Positions 44,654-56,324 are shown, counted from the first letter of the stretch. The stretch: DNA of 64,000 nt from Diphasiastrum complanatum (GCA_029204225.1 CM055100.1:46276597-46340596); one strand, 5' to 3'. The notes: a model not told the origin generated them from the letters alone. Numbers and translations: made by a program.

Positions 44654-46427
44654 ACCGGCAGAGTGCCGAGGGACCGACACTGCTTCAGGCCGTGGGTCCT
44701 GTTGGCAATATTCCCAACAAAGTGTAAATAAATAAAATCCTCCAATAAAATGTGTTGCGAGGGCATGACATCCTGCGTGTATAAGCCCAAGGCCCAATGA
44801 GCACGCAATTAGAGTTGGAAATAAAATAAACTTGACTTGGGTTTTGGAATTAAAATAAAACTAGAGGCCCAATGTCATTCTTAAAGTTAGAGATCACTTT
44901 TTAGAGTTGGGTCCAAATTGGGACTCACATGAATCTTGTGATTTTTAATGTACTTTTTGTGGACCTTGGATCAAGTTGGGTCCAAGATGAATGCATAGAA
45001 TCATTGTGAATATTAGATAAAAAGGCACCATTTGTACACTATTTTCATGCTTAATGAGAAGGAGAAAACTCTACCATTTTTGGAAGAGAAGCATCCTCAT
45101 TTGCTATTCACTACTTGCTATTACTCTTGATTGTGTTTTCCATTGCTTTCTATTTCCATGTTTATTGTTTGACATAGTGAATGCTTTTCCATTAGCAAGC
45201 ATAAAAAACATTTGAGCTAACCTCCACCCTCACTCTCTATCTCTCTCCTTCTTCTCCATTCCTTCTCTTCAACCAAAACCATGATGAATGTTAGTGTAGA
45301 GGAGTAGAGTTAAAGAGGAGTAGTATAGTGGTGAGTAGAGTTAAGGCAGAAAGTAGGAATTCAACTAAAAGTGGCATCTATGCATAGTTAGGTACCTATC
45401 CAGTGATGTAACCTTTGTTGACAGGCAGAAGGGCTATACTACGAGAGATCTTCGACCCCACACTGAAACACTCCTACAATCCTCCAAAGGGTAGTCAGGT
45501 ACTACTGATCTACGTTCATAAAATTAATATAGCATTCGACTTCATCTCAACCAAGGTGCGGAATTCAACAAAAAAACTCAGACATATTAAAATAAACAGC
45601 ATAAGCATTCGACATTTAAGATCAGACACAACCAAAAAATAATCTATATTGATTTTCTCTGATTTCTTCAGGGAACTGCATGCGAATCCACACAGTGCAT
45701 TGGCGTGAGAGAAGCACGGTTCTCTCATGAGTATTAGTCTCGCTATACTAGCGAACAATCGGATCTTCTAATCCTAGACAGGATTGTCTTCTCACACGCA
45801 GATAGAGCTTCCGTCTGTGTTCGTCTTGATTGCTTACTAGCATCAGACTACTTCTGGTTCTTCTTTTCTTACATAGGTTACACATTGTGTATCCTATTGA
45901 TATATGTCAAGTATTATTCAGTAAGTACAGTCTCTCTATGCAAATCTAAGATTAGAGTGATTAACCATCTACAACTAATCGGAGAATGGTCCAATTTGCT
46001 ACTTTCACTCAAAATGGACTCTCCCATATTTGCCATCGCAAAACTGCTTGAAACTTCTGCCGTAGGCTAAAAACAGTATGTCGAGGCCAACTGTGATGTC
46101 AACAGTTGAGAATAATGACCTACACTTAGGAGTTGGTGCTTCAAGTCATTCTCAAAATGGTGTCCGTTTGAATGCACGTCGACTGCAAACGCCAAGTAGC
46201 CTGCCTTGGAATGTCAGGATTCTGTTTGCTGAGGTTCTGATTCAGCCGACAACCCTTGTCTCTAAATCCTCACACAATCTCAAGGTCACCAAGCTTCTGT
46301 GTGCTAAACTCTCTGCACCAGTGTTTCTCCTTCCGTCTTCGACCCATCGTAAACCCCGAACTCTCATAAGACAGTTCTCCCGAAGCTCTCTTCAACGTCG
46401 ATGTTGTACTGTGTACACTCCCTGTAC
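44654..46427. other. LTR-like/leader sequence; no gene recognised
   Basis: 44699-44722 is a short palindrome-like TGTTGG...CCCAACA. 44750-45290 has an LTR-like composition (short poly-pyrimidine, GGGTCCAA/TTGGACCC-type words) but no second copy to prove it. 46080-46427 on the minus strand is the leader immediately after the Copia-10 primer site, with no gag detectable. Confidence 0.35.
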
Positions 46428-46440
46428 GGCTCTGATACCA
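46428..46440 (-). other. tRNA-Met primer-binding site of Copia-10
   Basis: Minus strand TGGTATCAGAGCC, the standard plant Copia site complementary to the 3' end of initiator tRNA-Met, directly abutting the LTR end. It sets the LTR boundary and orientation. Confidence 0.85.
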
Positions 46441-46714
46441 ACTTAGAATTTGCTTCGAACAGGAACACAGATCATGCTACACAGTAACACAGACAGAAAA
46501 CACTCTCCACAGCAAGCTCACATAGCAACTATATTTCTCAAAATGAAATTACACTATACATATAGTTGTTCACTCAAGCAACCCATGCATGACCCAAGTT
46601 GTCGTTGGCGGGACGCGTGTCCCGTTGACTTGCCGCGTGGCGAGGCCAACTGATCCTTATCAACTGATAGGACCCACAGTACAGTAACACAATGGTTCTA
46701 CTTTAATTCTAACT
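46441..46714 (-). repeat. 5' LTR of Copia-10 (274 bp)
   Basis: Minus strand AGTTAGAATTAAAG ... AAATTCTAAGT, matching in inverted orientation the 3' LTR of Copia-14 at 60223-60495. Ends are imperfect inverted repeats (AGTTAGAATT / ACTTAGAATT) rather than TG...CA. It contains GGGACGCGTGTCCC, a hairpin-forming motif shared with the other copy. Only a leader follows; no coding part remains. Confidence 0.8.
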
Positions 46715-46739
46715 ATTTATACAAGGTGGGATTTCCTAC

Positions 46740-47515
46740 GTACAGGGTTCCGTCGATACTTTCTAACCTACCTAGCCAGTTGCAACCTATTCCAAAACTA
46801 TCACTTATCTACACTAAGGGATAGCTTCCTAATTTAACTGGGTCAATCTACAAGTAAATCTAACCTAATTTATCTAACTTATGTAAACTGTCTACTCTAG
46901 ACTAATCTAAGCTAGTCTACACTATTGGCTAGCCTACCTATCTATCTGATTTACCTAACTACCTAAATCTATAGGTCATGGTAAATTGCTATTCTAATCT
47001 AAGGATCTCGGACTTCTATGATTAACTAGACCTACATCTATGCTAGGGGTCGAACTAGTCTAAAATCTACTCGACTAACTATTTGCCTCCACCTAATCTA
47101 AGTGCTATCTTCCTAGGATAATTAGGGCTAACTACTCCTAACTAACAGATCTATCTGAACTAGGACCAACTAACTAAGGAATTCTAATCTGGCCTACCCT
47201 ATCCTATCTAAGCTACATAAGGGTCATGGTCAACAATGATCCTAGTCTATGGGTCTTGATCAGTTACTCTAAGGTTAATTGATCTAAAATCTATCTAACG
47301 AACCAAAATACCTAGATCTAATTAGCCTTCCTAGTTGAATCCTAGCTATTGGTTCAGGGTCATCAGGCTAGCAAATTTCTAATTGCTCTTCCTAGGCTAA
47401 AACTAATCTAACTAGCTAAGCAGAACTAATCTAAATTAACTATTGAATCTAGCTATCCAACCTATCTAGCTATTCTAGATCTAATTGGGCTAAGGATCTA
47501 ATTTCTAACTCCCAC
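46740..47515. repeat. CTA/CTAA-rich cryptic repeat tract
   Basis: About 780 bp dominated by CTAACTA, CTATC, CTAATCTA and CCTA words on the plus strand, G-poor, with no fixed period that I can see. Open frames are absent. It looks like a decayed simple-sequence array. Confidence 0.5.
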
Positions 47516-48079
47516 ACTTTCCAGCACCCAATTGTACTTGATAAACCTATCAGATCCAGCGCTCTAGCCCACACGAATTTTAGTCATTCCATAAGGCAGA
47601 TTAGCTCGCTAGTTTCCATCTATGTCAGACACATTAATTATAGATTCTAGTGCTCAAATCTGCTTGCCAGTCCAACATTTCTAGTAGGTTCTCAAGCACT
47701 CTTTCTAATGTTGCATTTCTAGCTCTTGTTGTCTGAATCTCCAAAATAGGACTGTGCCCTGTTTCTAAAATCAATGGACAAGGCAAAGCTGAATGTCTTT
47801 CAGCTCTATTGTGCTCCAGAGAACCAATAAAATTAGGAATTGTTGTGATTGATAAGAAGTACACTTGATTTGGCAATGAGGAGGTCAATGCCACAACGAA
47901 AAATGGCATGGAGATATTTTCCTTTTCAACAACCTGATCAGGAACAGCTGGAATAGTGTTTGATCCTCTTGAAAATGCTTAAGGTGCTAGTTTGTCTGAT
48001 AGGCTTCCGTTTGTAGTGCTAAGATTTCACTCTATCAAGCCACTTCTAGATCGAGACTCAAGTTATGAGTTCCATGAAA
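47516..48079. other. Spacer between the CTA-rich tract and Copia-11
   Basis: Minus strand 47909-47634 is open for 91 codons (MPFFVVALTSSLPNQVYFLS ...), with no recognised domain. It may be 3' non-coding or LTR sequence of the following Copia element. Confidence 0.3.
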
Positions 48080-48639
48080 AATGGCTTATTATTGCTTGTT
48101 CCTTAAGGTCATGGTTGGTGCCTTGGTATCTTCGTCAGGTTCAGCATGCTGAAGAACTTCTAATGCTTGATCATGGGAAGCGCTTTGGTGAAGATATCTG
48201 TGACCATTTTTGTTGCTATTGAAGGATCACTTGCCCTGAGAAAACTTTCTCCCAAATGAAATGATACTGGATTTCTATGTGCTTGGATTTGCCATGAAAT
48301 CTGGGATTCAGTGACAGTGAAATACAGCTCATGTTGTCACACAAAATGGTGGTAGCATTAAACTAAATGTGATGTAAATTGTAAAGTAACAACCTGATCC
48401 ATATAGCTTCTTTTGAAGCTTGACATGCTGCGATGTACTCTGCTTCTATTGAAGAAAGCATGACTGATTTCTACTTCCTTGAGTTCAACAAAATCAGTCC
48501 CCCCTGCCAGATATAAACAGAACCCAGAGGTAGATTTTTTGGTAGAAACTGTTCCCGCACAATCTGAGTTGGAATAGCCTCGCAGGACAAGTGGGTCGAT
48601 AGCATTTCCATCGTAACATAAGATGTGATCTAAACTTCC

Positions 48640-49173
48640 TTAAATGTATCTCATCACTCTCTTCAATACTTTCCAATGAGAGATCTTGGGATTAGACATG
48701 AATTGACTTAACGTGTTGACAATGTATGCTAAATCCAGTCTAGTACACAACATTGCATACATTAGAGATCCGATTAGTGAATGATAAGGGTACTTCGCTA
48801 ATTCGAGTACTTCATTATCAGTCTCAACACAATAAGGTTTAGTCAATACTATACTTGGATCCATTGGAGTATCAATTGGTTTGCAATCAAACATATGAAA
48901 TTTTTCTAAAATGACTTTTAGATATGTCTGCTGGCTAAGGTAGATCTTATTCTGAAGTCTATCTCTAGTAATGTGAATTCCTAGCAAAGAATGAACAGCT
49001 CCTAAATCAGTCATGTCAAATTCCTTTGACAGATCACTCTTAGTAGTGTGCAGTAGAGAAGTGTCATGAGACAGAATAAATGCATCATCTACGTAAAGAG
49101 CTATGTAAACTGAATTGGTGTCTATATGCTTTGAATAAACAATACTGTCAGCTGAATTGTTTGCAAATCCCAA
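48640..49173 (-). pseudogene. Copia-11 RT second half
   Basis: 177 open codons: NSVYIALYVDDAFILSHDTS (catalytic YVDD), MTDLGAVHSLLGIHITRDRL, YHSLIGSLMYAMLCTRLDLA, SHWKVLKRVMRYI. Joined in frame with the upstream RT only through a stop near 49220. Confidence 0.8.
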
Positions 49174-49510
49174 TTGAATGAGATAAGAGTTGATTCTATC
49201 GAACCATGCTCTTGCGGCCTATTTCAGACTGTGGATTGCTTTGTGCAACTTGCACACTTTGTGCTCTTGGCCTTTGACTTTGAATCCTTCCGGTTGGAAG
49301 GTGTACAGCTCCTCTTCGACATTGCCATTGAGAAATGTTGTCTTGACATCCATTTGGTGCATTTCGAGATCTTCCGCGGCTGCTAACGCAATCAGATTCT
49401 TGATTGATTGCATCTTGATGATAGGACTGAAAACTTCTTGATAATCTACTCTTTGGACTTGAGTGAATCCCTTAGCCACCAGCCATGCTTTCCATTTAGC
49501 AATGGAACAA

Positions 49511-50299
49511 TCAGAGTTGATCTTCTTTTTGAAAATCCACTTGTGGTCGATAACTCTTTTGTGAGTGGGGAAGTCCAGGTCTGATTGTCAAAAGTGAGTT
49601 GTACTCGCTTTCCATAGCTTCTTGCCACTTCACAGCATCCTTGGAGTTAATTGCTTCTGCTAGGCTCTCTAGTTCTTTTGATGAAGTCCAAAATGATTGA
49701 GGTGCATACCTCTTAGGAGCTGTCCGAGTCCGTGAGGATCTGCGGATGTTGGGTTGACCGGGATGTGCTAATTCTTCTTCTTGAACTTCTCCAGATCTGT
49801 TCGAGCTTGTTTGGTATGGTCTGGTGACAGGTATTGTCTGCTGCTCGGCTTCTGTAGCTGTAGCTACAAGTTCTGTAGAAGAATCATCAACGTTGGAAGG
49901 TTGAATGCTACGTAGAATAGGATGAAATAACATATCATTGTTTATCGATGGTTGTTTGAAATCATAGTATGTATGTTCTTGAAATATTACATCCCTAGAG
50001 ACAAATACTACATTGGTGGATGGATCATAAACTTTATAAGCTTTATGTTCATTAGGATAGCCAATGAAAATACATTTATTTGTCCTATGGTCTAGCTTCT
50101 TCCTAAGTTGTTTAGGAATGTGAACAAAACATATACAACCAAAGATTTTTAAATGTCTAACACTAGGCTTGTGCCCATGCCAAACTTCATAAGGTGTTTT
50201 GTTGTTGATGGCTTTGGTGCTGGATTTGTTCTGTATGTAACAGGCAGTAGCAGTAGCTTCTGTCCAAAACTTTGCAGGTAGGTGTGCTTGATGTAGCAT
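49511..50299 (-). pseudogene. Copia-11 integrase C-terminal region and linker
   Basis: 262 open codons. The PAKFWTEATATACYIQNKSS, NNKTPYEVWHGHKPSVRHLK, IFGCICFVHIPKQLRKKLDH and YDPSTNVVFVSRDVIFQEH blocks are characteristic of Copia integrase C-termini (GKGY-like module). A disordered linker ends with RRSSRTRTAPKRYAPQSFW before RT. Confidence 0.82.
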
Positions 50300-51300
50300 T
50301 GACTTGGCTGAGTTGAGAAGAGTCCAGTTCTTCCTTTATGCAATCCCGTTTTGTTGAGGTGAATAGAGTGAACTATCTTTTGATGCCATGTTCAGCTAGG
50401 TTGTCGGACATCTCATTGGAGATGTATTCGTCGCCACCGTCAGTTTGGAGTGCCTTCACTTTTCTAGATGTTTGTGTCTCAGCTGTGACCTTGAATCTCT
50501 CGAAGCATTCAAAGGCTTCAGATTTGTGCTTAATGAACATGACTGTAGACCATCTGGAGTAATTATCTATGAAAGTAATAAATAGATTGCATCTCCTAAG
50601 GATGGATTTGGCATTGGACCACAAAGATCGCTATGTACAAGAGCTAATACATGCTTTGATTTGATGGAATGTGATTTTGAAAACTTGCTTCTAGAGTGCT
50701 TCCATAGATGCATGATTCACAAAAGAAAGATTTCCTATCTAATGAAGAAGAGAAATTCAAACCATCAACTAAATTATTACAAAGCATATAAGAAAGTGAT
50801 CTTGTATTCACATGTCCAAATCGACTATGCCACAGAACAGCACTGTCGTTTACATTTTCATTAGATATACTAGCTAATGCAACTAAATTAGCGAGTACAT
50901 AAAGGTTCCTGACTCTAGTGCATGTAGTCAGAGGAGTATATTTCTCGAATATTGTATACTCCTCAAATGAGAAGGTAACAATGTAGCCCTCATCAGTTAT
51001 CTTCGAGACTGATAATAGGTTCTTTGGCAACTGAGAAACATGAAGGACGTTAGGAACACAAATGGACAGATCGTTGTTGAAGCTGATCTTCACTGCTCCT
51101 TTGCCTTCCACGCGTATGGTGCTAGAATCTACGAGGTAGATAAATTGGTCTCTGCTGTAAGCTATGTACTCCGTAAACCATTCCTTGCGAGAGGTCATGT
51201 GTTGGGTAGTGTCGTTGTCCAGGTACCAGAGCTATCACAATCTTCACTATTGTTGTAAGCCATTAACAAGTGTGTGTCTTGCTCCTTGAATTCGTCGCAT

Positions 51301-51760
51301 TGGAAGAGTCTTGTGCAAAAAGTACAAAAAGGACCAAGAGTGGATCCTAATCCGATCCTCAAGAGGGATTGGTTGTTAGATTATCTGATCTATCAATCTA
51401 CTTGAGATTAAGATCAATTCTAGACACAAAATCCTAACAAGAACAATCATTAATTGAAGGTAGGTGTACTTTCTGGTTTCCCACATGTGAAACACTGTCT
51501 GAGTATAGACTCCAACCTAAAAATCAAGTACACATTAATAGCATCTCAAAACAAGAGAATCACTCAAAATTGCTTCCAAAACCAAGATTGGTGTCTCACA
51601 ATGATTATGGCCAAATGTGGCTCTATATATACAATAAATGAGAGCTCGTGGTACTGATCATCCCTTTGATCCCACATGTGTGAAGGTGCTTTGTCATATG
51701 ATGATTCATCATGTCGCCAATAGCGTTTGAAAGCAAGAAACTCACGGGGCCTCAGTTGCA
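51301..51760. other. Spacer between Copia-11 and Gypsy-2
   Basis: No recognised gene. AT-rich with GGATC-containing words near 51340-51370; could be remnants of an LTR/leader. Confidence 0.35.
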
Positions 51761-53290
51761 TTATACAACTTAGGAGAAAGAGTTATTTGTTGTGATACAT
51801 GCACTTAAACCCTGGAGGCATTACCTTCATGGTAGTCAATTTATAGTGTATACAGATCACCAACCTCTGAAGTACTTTTGTAATCAGAACGATCTAAGGG
51901 GCCGTAAAGCTCGCTGGGCTGAGCTTATGTAGAAATTTGATCATGAGATCCGATATGTCAAGGGCAACTCTAACCAAGTTGCGGATGTGCTTAGTCGGAT
52001 TGGTGAATTAAATGACCTTTCATTCACCCAGATTTCCACTGATCTATATCTTTCACAAAGAGAAAAATGTGAACCAGATTCTCATTTTGGTCCCATCTGG
52101 AAGATGGTGGAGACAGGAAAAAATGAGAATGGAATAGAGATTTACTCACAGGGGTCTCAAGTTCCTAAAAAAGATAAGAAGATGGCGGAACAGTTTTCTA
52201 TCTAAGTTGGGTTACTTTTTCGGAATGGAAAAATTTGTGTACTAGCGGGTGATGAATTAAAGAAGAAGATTCTTTATGAGTGTCATGACGTTCCTGTGCA
52301 GGTCATCCGGGTATACACAGAACTTTGGACTTGGTCAAAAGTGAGTTTTATTGGCCAAAACTCAAGCCATTTGTCGAGTCTTATGTGGTTAAGTGTAGAC
52401 CTTGCCAGTTAGCCAAAGCTGAATGCTTAAAGACTGGAGGGTTGTTACATCCCCTAGATATCTATCAGAAAAGATGGGAAAGTATATCTATGGATTTTGT
52501 GGTTGGACTTCCAAAGACCCAATGTCAAAATGATTCTATTTGGGTTGTGGTGGACAAGTTGAGAAAGTTAGCTACTTTTATACCAGTCAAGTCAACTGCT
52601 AAGGCTTCAAATTTAGCCCAGATCTTTGTGGAAAGATTTTTTTGGCTTTATGGACTGCCAAGTGATATAGTTAGTGATAGAGATCCTAAATTTACAGGTC
52701 ACTTTTGGTCAGCTGTATTTCATAAGCTTGAAGCCTTTCTTTTAGTTCTTCTGATCATCCTGAATCATATGGCCAGATTGAGAGCTAATCAGACTATGGA
52801 GGATATGTTGAGAACTTATGTGTCTCACAGACAATCTCAATGGGAAGATTACATTCTTTTAAGTGAGTTTGCTTATAACAGTAGAAAACATTCTGCTACT
52901 GGTTATTGTCCATTTATGTTGATGTACGATTTTCAACCTAGATCTCTGATAAATGTGGAGACAAAGTCTATTAAGATCCAAAAAGTTGCAGATTTCTTGC
53001 ATCATGTGCGTGAAATGTTGCAAGTGGCCCGTGATTGTATCTGGAGTGCTCAGGATAGAGCTAAGCACTATGTCGATCTTAAAAGGTCTCCTAGAGATTT
53101 TAAAGTTGATGATTGGGTATATCTTATAATACCTAAGGATTCAAAGATTATGCATACGAGGAAGCATTATAAATTGTCTGCGAGATATTGTGGACCATTT
53201 CGGATTATGAAGAGAATTGGTTCTTTAGCTTACGCCCTTCTGGGAGATCCTCCCAGAACAGTTATGCCTTTGCCCTTGTCTGCTCTGCTC
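51761..53290 (+). mobile_element. Gypsy-2: RNase H end and integrase
   Basis: Plus strand: RNase H tail (ELFVVIHALKPWRHYLHGSQ, FIVYTDHQPLKYF, EIRYVKGNSNQVADVLSR) 51770-52000; spacer; integrase zinc region with a one-base slip near 52300 (HPGIHRTL, then CRPCQLAK); catalytic core SMDFVVGLP (first Asp) and DIVSDRDPKFTGHF (second Asp); the region of the third residue is out of frame between about 52733 and 52785; then RANQTMEDMLRTYV, WEDYILLSEFAYNSRKHSAT, DWVYLIIPKDSK and GPFRIMKRIGSLAYAL. It breaks at about 53265-53320 into a minus-strand Copia fragment. LTRs, gag, protease and RT are missing. Confidence 0.85.
52325..53265 (+). pseudogene. Gypsy-2 integrase with compensating frameshifts
   Basis: The open frame from 52325 covers CRPCQLAK, SMDFVVGLPK, VSDRDPKF and the C-terminus. 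In the stretch 52733-52785 the frame gives LVLLIILNHMARL, while the neighbouring frame gives the expected SSDHPESYGQIE block that contains the catalytic Glu. Two opposite one-base changes therefore replace the Glu region while leaving the flanks in frame. The enzyme would be inactive. Confidence 0.75.
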
Positions 53291-53319
53291 GGTCCGCAAC
53301 CATCTTGGTTTACAGGAAC

Positions 53320-53893
53320 TACGGCGGCAGGCTGCCTCTCAAATCTTTGTTTTTGTGTTCGTCCTCTGCTCCCTCTGACGTTGGCGACAGGTCATAGTAC
53401 TGTCTTTCCAGAACTTCATAGCTAACAGGGTCTTCGTTGGCCATTGTCCTACTCTCGTCGAATTTGACATCCCTCACTGTTTTCACAGTGTTCGTGTCTG
53501 ACATGTAGATTCTGTAGTATGACGAATTATTGTCATAACCTACCAGAAACCCTTGCTTGGCTTTCTCATCAAGCTTCTTGCGAAGCTTATCAGGAATATG
53601 TGCATATGCTACACAGGCAAGTATTCTGAAGTGAGACAGGTTGGGCTTTCTACCCCACCATAGCTCATGTGGTGTCATGTGAGAAACACCAGATTTACCT
53701 GTCCTGTTCTGGATGTATGCGACTGTAGCTACTACTTTAGCCCACAGTGCCCTTGGAGCCTTCGAATAGGCCATCATGCATCTGGCTGCTTCCATTAGGG
53801 TCTTGTTCTTTCGTTCAGCAACACCATTGTACTGCGGTGTGTAGGCTGTAGTTCTTCTGTGAATGATGCCACGATCATTGCAGAAGTCACATT
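53320..53893 (-). mobile_element. Copia-12: integrase fragment
   Basis: Minus strand from 53893: FCNDRGIIHRRTTAYTPQYN, GVAERKNKTLMEAARCMMAY, VVATVAYIQNRTGKSGVSHM, HIPDKLRKKLDEKAKQGFLV. The frame from the last integrase helices to the linker (DVKFDESRTMANEDP) is open, with no stop until about 53319. Both ends are truncated, against Gypsy-2 and against unrelated sequence. It is a different subfamily from Copia-8 and Copia-11. Confidence 0.85.
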
Positions 53894-54216
53894 AGAGGAG
53901 TTACAAACATCAAAAGGGTCGTCTAAGAAATGCCGCGTAGGACAAAAAAAATTGCCGGATTTTAAAACTCCGACGGACTTTCAGGTCCAATTTAGCTTAG
54001 CCTTACTAGTAATGTGTAGCTAACATGACACGATTATGACGTATGCAACTGCGACTTCAAGAACCTATGACGCTCATTAACTAACTTTTTCAAATTTGAA
54101 AATGAGATTGTGTCCCTCGTTTTAACTAGCAAGAGAATAAACATAGAATCTCAGGTACGTCATGGATGAATAATAGTGTCTATTTTCTTTTTGGTCTGTC
54201 ATCTGATGTTTGCGGA

Positions 54217-55099
54217 AATGTCTCAATTTCATCTACACATTGTTCTCCCTGCCGAGAATGCTCCGATAGCTAAAAGAGGAGTAGTGAAAGAATCCACAGT
54301 TTCTCCACTTGATATGATCGCTCACAGAATCAACCAAAGAAAGAATTACGATTTGTGGATTGACGAAAGTTTGTATCCATTGGATCCGAGCTCGATGCAA
54401 GCTCGACAATTCCAATCCATCACACAATTAATAAAGTTTTTGTGTGACGGAGAAGATGGTTTATTGGGTTATTGTGAAAGATTGACGACTTATGGTGTTG
54501 CAAACTCGGTTCAAAAAATACAGAGTTTAGAATGTATGTTTAGAGAAAAAGAGACCGCATTATTACAAACAAAAGAAAATAATGCACGTTTACATAATAT
54601 TATGTAAAATTTGAATGCAAGTAATGATCAATTCCGACGAGCTGTTCAGACATTACGTATATCAAATGACCAATTAAAAGAAGAAACTCGCATACTAGAT
54701 AAGAAATTAAAAAGAAACAAGCGAAAAAGAATTCTAAAGGACATTGATGAGCTTTCACTAATTGGAGGCCAACGGAGAAAAAGGATTCAAGCATTCAAGT
54801 AAGGATTTGATTTGAATTAGTTTTATTTTAGTTTTGTGAAGTAGCATGACATTTATTATGTGTCCTATTTGGGTTTCTTGATTTTCATAATCATTTGCAG
54901 ATCAGCATTGGTTGCAAATGAGCATCTGAAGGACAATGATCTGATAGGAAAATCACTGAGTTCGTTATTGACAACCAAGTCCACAAAGTCTTTATTGGAC
55001 GATAATTGGTATTCTCGAATCAAGTCCAAGGTCACTGAGGATTCGATGAACGAGGTCGATAAGGTAATCGACTCCTCGGCCTCACCTCTTCTTGAATAG
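54217..55099 (+). pseudogene. Unrecognised coiled-coil gene or pseudogene with an intron
   Basis: From ATG 54217: MSQFHLHIVLPAENAPIAKR, STVSPLDMIAHRINQRKNYD, LWIDESLYPLDPSSMQARQF, LIKFLCDGEDGLLGYCERLT, then a coiled coil (VQKIQSLECMFREKETALLQ, DQFRRAVQTLRISNDQLKEE) and a basic stretch DKKLKRNKRKRILKDI. One TAA at 54605-54607 interrupts the frame where CAA would keep it. Donor AA|GTAAGG at 54799 and acceptor TTTGCAG|ATCAGC ending at 54900 join in frame to SALVANEHLKDNDLIGKSLS, TKSLLDDNWYSRIKSKVTED and a stop at 55097. About 293 residues. I do not recognise the family. The splice signals and codon-like structure argue that it was a real protein. It may be a captured host gene, part of an unfamiliar transposon, or a host gene truncated by the Copia pieces on both sides. 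Confidence 0.55.
54799..54900 (+). other. Putative 102-bp intron of the coiled-coil gene
   Basis: GTAAGG donor, T-rich tract and TTTGCAG acceptor. Removal preserves frame (AA + A gives Lys, then SALVANEH). A retained intron would hit a stop at once. Confidence 0.6.
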
Positions 55100-55375
55100 C
55101 ATCAAGATTGATAATTGATCTTGCATGAGACTCCTTGACCTGTGCATCATTCAAGTTAAACTTCTGATCTTCATGGAAGATCACATCTCTACTAACAACA
55201 TTCTTGTCAATAGAGGGTAAATAAACTTTGTATGTTTTTTTGGTAGATGCACATCCTACAAAAATTTCTTTTACAGCACTAGGATCTTCCTTCTTCCTAG
55301 TTTCTAGAGGCACATGCACAAAGCATACACAGCCAAAAATCCTAAGATGATCTACCTTAGGATTTTTTGAACGTT
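55080..55375 (-). mobile_element. Copia-13: integrase C-terminal fragment
   Basis: Minus strand: DHLRIFGCVCFVHVPLETRK (one frame slip near 55330), KEIFVGCASTKKTYKVYLPS, NVVSRDVIFHEDQKFNLNDA. This is the Copia integrase C-terminal pattern (FGC..HVP..R.K, VG...KAY..Y.P, S.DV.F.E). Both ends are truncated and it overlaps the tail of the coiled-coil gene by about 20 bp. Confidence 0.8.
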
Positions 55376-56324
55376 AATTCAGGGAGCATGTGATTTCTCA
55401 GGTATTACTAGGGAGGCATATGGCAGTATATTAAAATTACTAAAGAGGCTTTTGGACAATTGCATGTAAGAAAATCTCCCATTCCTCGCCCTTTTCAGAT
55501 AAGATTGGAGAGAGATGTATTGAATAAGGGTATGCAAAATGTCATTGGAATCCCTTTTCACATCAATGAGATTTACAATTCAAAGTGAGCAGCTAGAACC
55601 TGAAGTAAAGACTCACATTTTTGTTGGCCCTTGTATCAGATGGATGTGAAATCTGCTTTTCTGAATGGTGAGTTAGAAGAAGAGGTGTTCATGGATCAAC
55701 CTGAAGGCTTTTTAGCGAAGGGACAGGAAAATAAAGTATGTCGCTTGAAGAAAGCGCTTTATGGTCTTAAACAGGCACCACGTGCGTGGTATAGCAGGAT
55801 TGATGCCTACTTTCTTTCAAAGGGGATGGTGAGAACACATTCTTATCCAAATCTATATGTCTTATGCTTTGATGGTATGGTTGCTTTGATTTCTCTTTAT
55901 GTTGATGACTTGATTATTACGGGAAATAATCAAGAGATGATAGATATGATCAAGAAAGACCTCATGGAACAATTCAAGATGACATATCTCAGCCTGATGC
56001 ATTATTGCTTGGAGTAGAGGTGTGGCAAAAAGGACACGAAGGGGGTTTAACATAGGTGAAGTATGTCAAAGAGTTGCTGCACAAGTTTAGGTTGCAGGAT
56101 TGCAAACCAGTGAATACTTTTACTAAACCTGGTAAAAAGCTTTCTAAGCTTGATGAGTCACAATCATTTGATGCTACGCTGTATAGGCAGTTAGTAGGGA
56201 GCTTGATTTACCTTACCACGACTGGACCAGATATATGCTATGTTGTTGGCATTGTAAGTCAGTTTATGGCAGCACCTACAGAAACACATTGGAAGGCAGC
56301 TAAACACATTTTGTGTTATGTGAA

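Larger units (their letters stand above)
48080..51300 (-). mobile_element. Copia-11: minus-strand pol, pre-integrase to RNase H
   Basis: Minus-strand order: protease-end/pre-integrase TMTSRKEWFTEYIAYSRDQF, VLHVSQLPKNLLSVSKITDE, WHSRFGHVNTRSLSYM (51198-50644); integrase core FITFIDNYSRWSTVMFIKHK and the TDGGDEYISNEMSD block (50624-50373); integrase C-terminus and linker (CYIQNKSSTKAINNKTPYEV, HIPKQLRKKLDHRTNKCIFI) to 49511; RT FTQVQRVDYQEVFSPIIKMQ, MDVKTTFLNG, YVDDAFILSHD (49479-48640); RNase H in broken frames (YSNSDCAGTVSTKKSTSG, SSIEAEYIAACQASKEAIW, TDIFTKALP) to about 48180. It has stops at 49220 and 50340 and several slips. Gag is absent on the 5' side and no LTR is identified. Confidence 0.88.

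Noticed and set aside
46701-46730. TATAAATAG next to the Copia-10 LTR as its promoter
   Set aside because: It lies just outside the LTR start defined by comparison with the 60.2-kb copy, so it is flank or coincidence.
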